64,000 nucleotides of DNA from Ruaniaceae bacterium KH17 (GTDB lineage Bacteria; Actinomycetota; Actinomycetes; Actinomycetales; Actinomycetaceae). The position numbers and the translations under genes were made by a program. The DNA lies in assembly GCA_900199505.1 (NCBI GenBank), contig FZQV01000010.1:1-64000 (forward strand), in the 5' to 3' direction. Shown piece after piece: positions 62,433-64,000 of the stretch. Position 1 is the stretch's first letter. Each line of letters opens with the position of its first letter. The notes beneath the pieces were generated by a model, which was not told the origin of the DNA, did not search any database, and was given only the letters and a program-made list of their open reading frames with translations.

Positions 62433-63191
62433 TTAGGCACGGTCAACTGCCGTGCCAAAACGACGATCGCGCCGCGCATAGATCTCGATCGCCTTCCAGA
62501 GGGTGCGGCGATCGCACTCCGGCCAGGCTTCCTCGAGGAACACGAGTTCGGCGTAGGCGGATTGCCAGAGCATGAAGTTCGAGATCCGGTGCTCTCCCCC
62601 GGTGCGCAGGAATAGATCCACGTCCGGCAGCGGCTCGTCGAGCCTGGAGCTAATGGAACGCTCGGTCACGTGCTTCGGATCGATCCGTCCCGCCGCCACA
62701 TCCTCGGCGAGCGAACGAGCGGCGTCGGCGATTTCGGCCCGGCCGCCGTAGTTGACGCACATCGTGAGGGTGCACGTGGTGTTGTGCCGTGTGAGTTCCT
62801 CGGCGAGCTCGAGTTCTTTGATCACCGATTGCCAGAGCCGCGGCCGACGCCCGGCCCAGCGCACGCGCACGCCCCACTCGTTCATGGTGTCCCGCTGGCG
62901 ACGCAACACGTCCCGGTTGAAGCCCATCAGGAAGCGCACTTCCTCGGGAGAGCGACTCCAGTTCTCGGTGGAGAACGCGTAGGCGGAGATGTACTCCACA
63001 CCGATGTCAATGCACCCGGCCACTACGTCGAGCAGTGCGGCCTCCCCCGCCTTGTGCCCCTCGATCCGCGGCAGGCCCCTCGCGTTGGCCCAGCGGCCGT
63101 TACCATCCATCACGACGGCGACGTGGCGAGGTATTAGCTCGCGAGGCAACTCCGGAGGGGTGGCCCCGGAGGGATGTATCGGCGGCTTCAT
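62433..63191 (-). CDS. uppS: Polyprenyl diphosphate synthase (undecaprenyl or decaprenyl type)
   Basis: A 252-residue cis-prenyltransferase with [13 protein letters not shown] (catalytic Asp), [14 protein letters not shown] and [24 protein letters not shown] (the C-terminal RxG-SxE-type motifs). It makes the lipid carrier for cell wall synthesis. ATG 63191 overlaps the recO stop by four bases. The longer in-frame sequence upstream is the recO gene in another frame. Confidence 0.93.
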   Translation of the reverse strand: MKPPIHPSGATPPELPRELIPRHVAVVMDGNGRWANARGLPRIEGHKAGEAALLDVVAGCIDIGVEYISAYAFSTENWSRSPEEVRFLMGFNRDVLRRQRDTMNEWGVRVRWAGRRPRLWQSVIKELELAEELTRHNTTCTLTMCVNYGGRAEIADAARSLAEDVAAGRIDPKHVTERSISSRLDEPLPDVDLFLRTGGEHRISNFMLWQSAYAELVFLEEAWPECDRRTLWKAIEIYARRDRRFGTAVDRA

Positions 63192-63913
63192 ACGCGCTCC
63201 AGCATCGGCAGTGACTTGAGTCGGCGCTCCATGTGCCACTGAAGATAGGCAGTCACGAGGCCCGAGGCCTCGTCGCGCACCCGATTCGAGGTGCCTTCCG
63301 CGCCACCCCAGTCCCCCGAGAGCAGATCGCCGAGCAACACGAGCGTGGCGGGATCGGGCGAGGCGGCACCCGGCGGGCGGCAGGCATCGCAGACCACTCC
63401 ACCCGAGGCGAGGTGGAACGAGCTGTGCGGCCCCGGCATGCCGCAGGAGGCACAGTCGTGGAAGCTGGGCGCCCAACCGGCCAGTGCCAGCGCGCGCAGT
63501 AGGTAGGAATCGAGCACAAGCTGCGGTGGATGACGGCGGGTGGCCAAGGCGTGCAACCCTCCCACCAGGAGGAGGTGCTGGTGGGTGGCCGAGTCGTCGT
63601 CGGTCAGTTGTTCGGCCGTCTCCACCATCACAGTGCCGCACGTGAAGAGTTGATAATCCGCCGAAAGCGCGGGGGCGTAGGCGTTCACAAGGTCGACCTG
63701 CTGGACCGTGTCGAGGTTCCGACCCTTGTAAAGCTGCACGTCCACGAGGCTGAATGGCTCGAGCCGGGCCCCGAAACGCGAGGTGGTCTTGCGGACTCCC
63801 TTGGCAACGGCGCGGACCTGGCCGTGCGAGCGCGTGAGGAGCGTGACGATGCGATCGGACTCGCCCAGCTTGTGGGTGCGCAACACCACGGCCTCGTCCC
63901 GGTACGTCTTCAC
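63188..63913 (-). CDS. recO: DNA repair protein RecO
   Basis: A 241-residue protein: N-terminal OB fold ([38 protein letters not shown]), a helical part and a C-terminal zinc ribbon with CASCGMPG and VCDACR. It mediates RecA loading in the RecFOR pathway. GTG 63913 is chosen because the homology starts right there ([12 protein letters not shown]); GAGAAT six bases upstream suggests leaderless expression. It forms the recO-uppS pair seen across actinobacteria. Confidence 0.93.
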   Translation of the reverse strand: MKTYRDEAVVLRTHKLGESDRIVTLLTRSHGQVRAVAKGVRKTTSRFGARLEPFSLVDVQLYKGRNLDTVQQVDLVNAYAPALSADYQLFTCGTVMVETAEQLTDDDSATHQHLLLVGGLHALATRRHPPQLVLDSYLLRALALAGWAPSFHDCASCGMPGPHSSFHLASGGVVCDACRPPGAASPDPATLVLLGDLLSGDWGGAEGTSNRVRDEASGLVTAYLQWHMERRLKSLPMLERV

Positions 63914-63924
63914 CCGTCTATTCT

Positions 63925-64000
63925 CTACCCTTGGCGGTTCTTTTCCGGGGAGCGAATCATCAGCATGGCGACGAAAGCCGCGGCACACGTGAGCGTGGGC
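63925..64000 (-). CDS. 3' end of an unidentified gene running off the right edge
   Basis: Reading inward from the right edge on the minus strand, one frame gives LTCAAAFVAMLMIRSPEKNRQ and a TAG at 63927-63925, ending 12 bases before recO. The short hydrophobic stretch followed by a basic tail suggests the end of a membrane protein. Too little is visible to name it, and the frame could be chance. Confidence 0.3.
   Translation of the reverse strand, partial: PTLTCAAAFVAMLMIRSPEKNRQG

Noticed and set aside
1-64000. CRISPR array, prophage or secondary-metabolite cluster
   Set aside because: No regularly spaced repeats, phage structural genes, or NRPS/PKS modules were seen; the KAS genes are the housekeeping fatty acid set.

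Overview
The window comes from a high-GC Gram-positive bacterium of the class Actinomycetia. Evidence: the fasR-fabD-fabH-acpP-fabF cluster flanked by DUF3052-aceE and DUF3145, the glyS-zur pair, actinobacterial families (DUF3052, DUF3145, a DUF7882-like family), and a large set of leaderless genes with a TANNNT box 6-7 nt before the start codon. The fermentative and carbohydrate-scavenging gene content would fit an Actinomycetaceae or Micrococcales relative, but genus cannot be fixed from this window.

Layout. 0-4.8 kb: the end of an IS3-family element that has cut off the 3' end of a giant secreted pectin enzyme (SGNH/CE12-type esterase plus PL11-type rhamnogalacturonan lyase). 4.9-8.65 kb: a D-amino-acid deaminase/aldolase-like gene with an FAD sugar-lactone oxidase, then DUF488, DUF503 and a thioredoxin-like gene. 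8.6-15.7 kb: an accessory region rich in broken genes (mgsA N-terminus, a MarR C-terminus fused head-to-head to an F420-reductase fragment, a tetR gene with an in-frame stop, a dprA fragment, an internally deleted serine recombinase). It also carries an intact NmrA-like gene, a GNAT gene behind a leader peptide with three consecutive Trp codons, and an apparently functional arsenic operon (arsR divergent from arsM-acr3-arsC). It ends at tRNA-Val. 15.7-27.5 kb: core metabolism (aceE, aspA, type II fatty acid synthesis, def, tRNA-Asn). 27.6-31.9 kb: MoxR-DUF58-transglutaminase operon.

31.9-39.2 kb: a carbohydrate ABC importer with a Gfo/Idh/MocA oxidoreductase and a divergent ROK repressor. 39.2-41 kb: FHA protein, two tandem DUF7882-like paralogues, a GlsB-like membrane protein and a CAU tRNA. 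41-44 kb: dnaG-dgt. 44.2-50.6 kb: maltodextrin locus (lipoprotein alpha-amylase, malEFG, LacI-type regulator with an operator overlapping the malE promoter). 50.6-56.6 kb: alpha/beta hydrolase plus MFS transporter, glycerate kinase plus GntP permease, and a frameshifted CdaR-type regulator. 56.7-64 kb: housekeeping block dusB, YibE/F protein, glyS, zur, VTT membrane protein, zinc metallopeptidase, uppS, recO.

How the genes work together: the maltodextrin and the unknown-sugar importers each pair a transporter with a local repressor, and each has a strong hairpin just after the solute-binding-protein gene, which should keep that mRNA more abundant than the membrane components. The fab cluster appears translationally coupled and uses a CTG start for fabF. 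The most unusual signal is the MRSNQISWWWLQ leader peptide with mutually exclusive hairpins in front of an acetyltransferase rather than a Trp biosynthesis gene.
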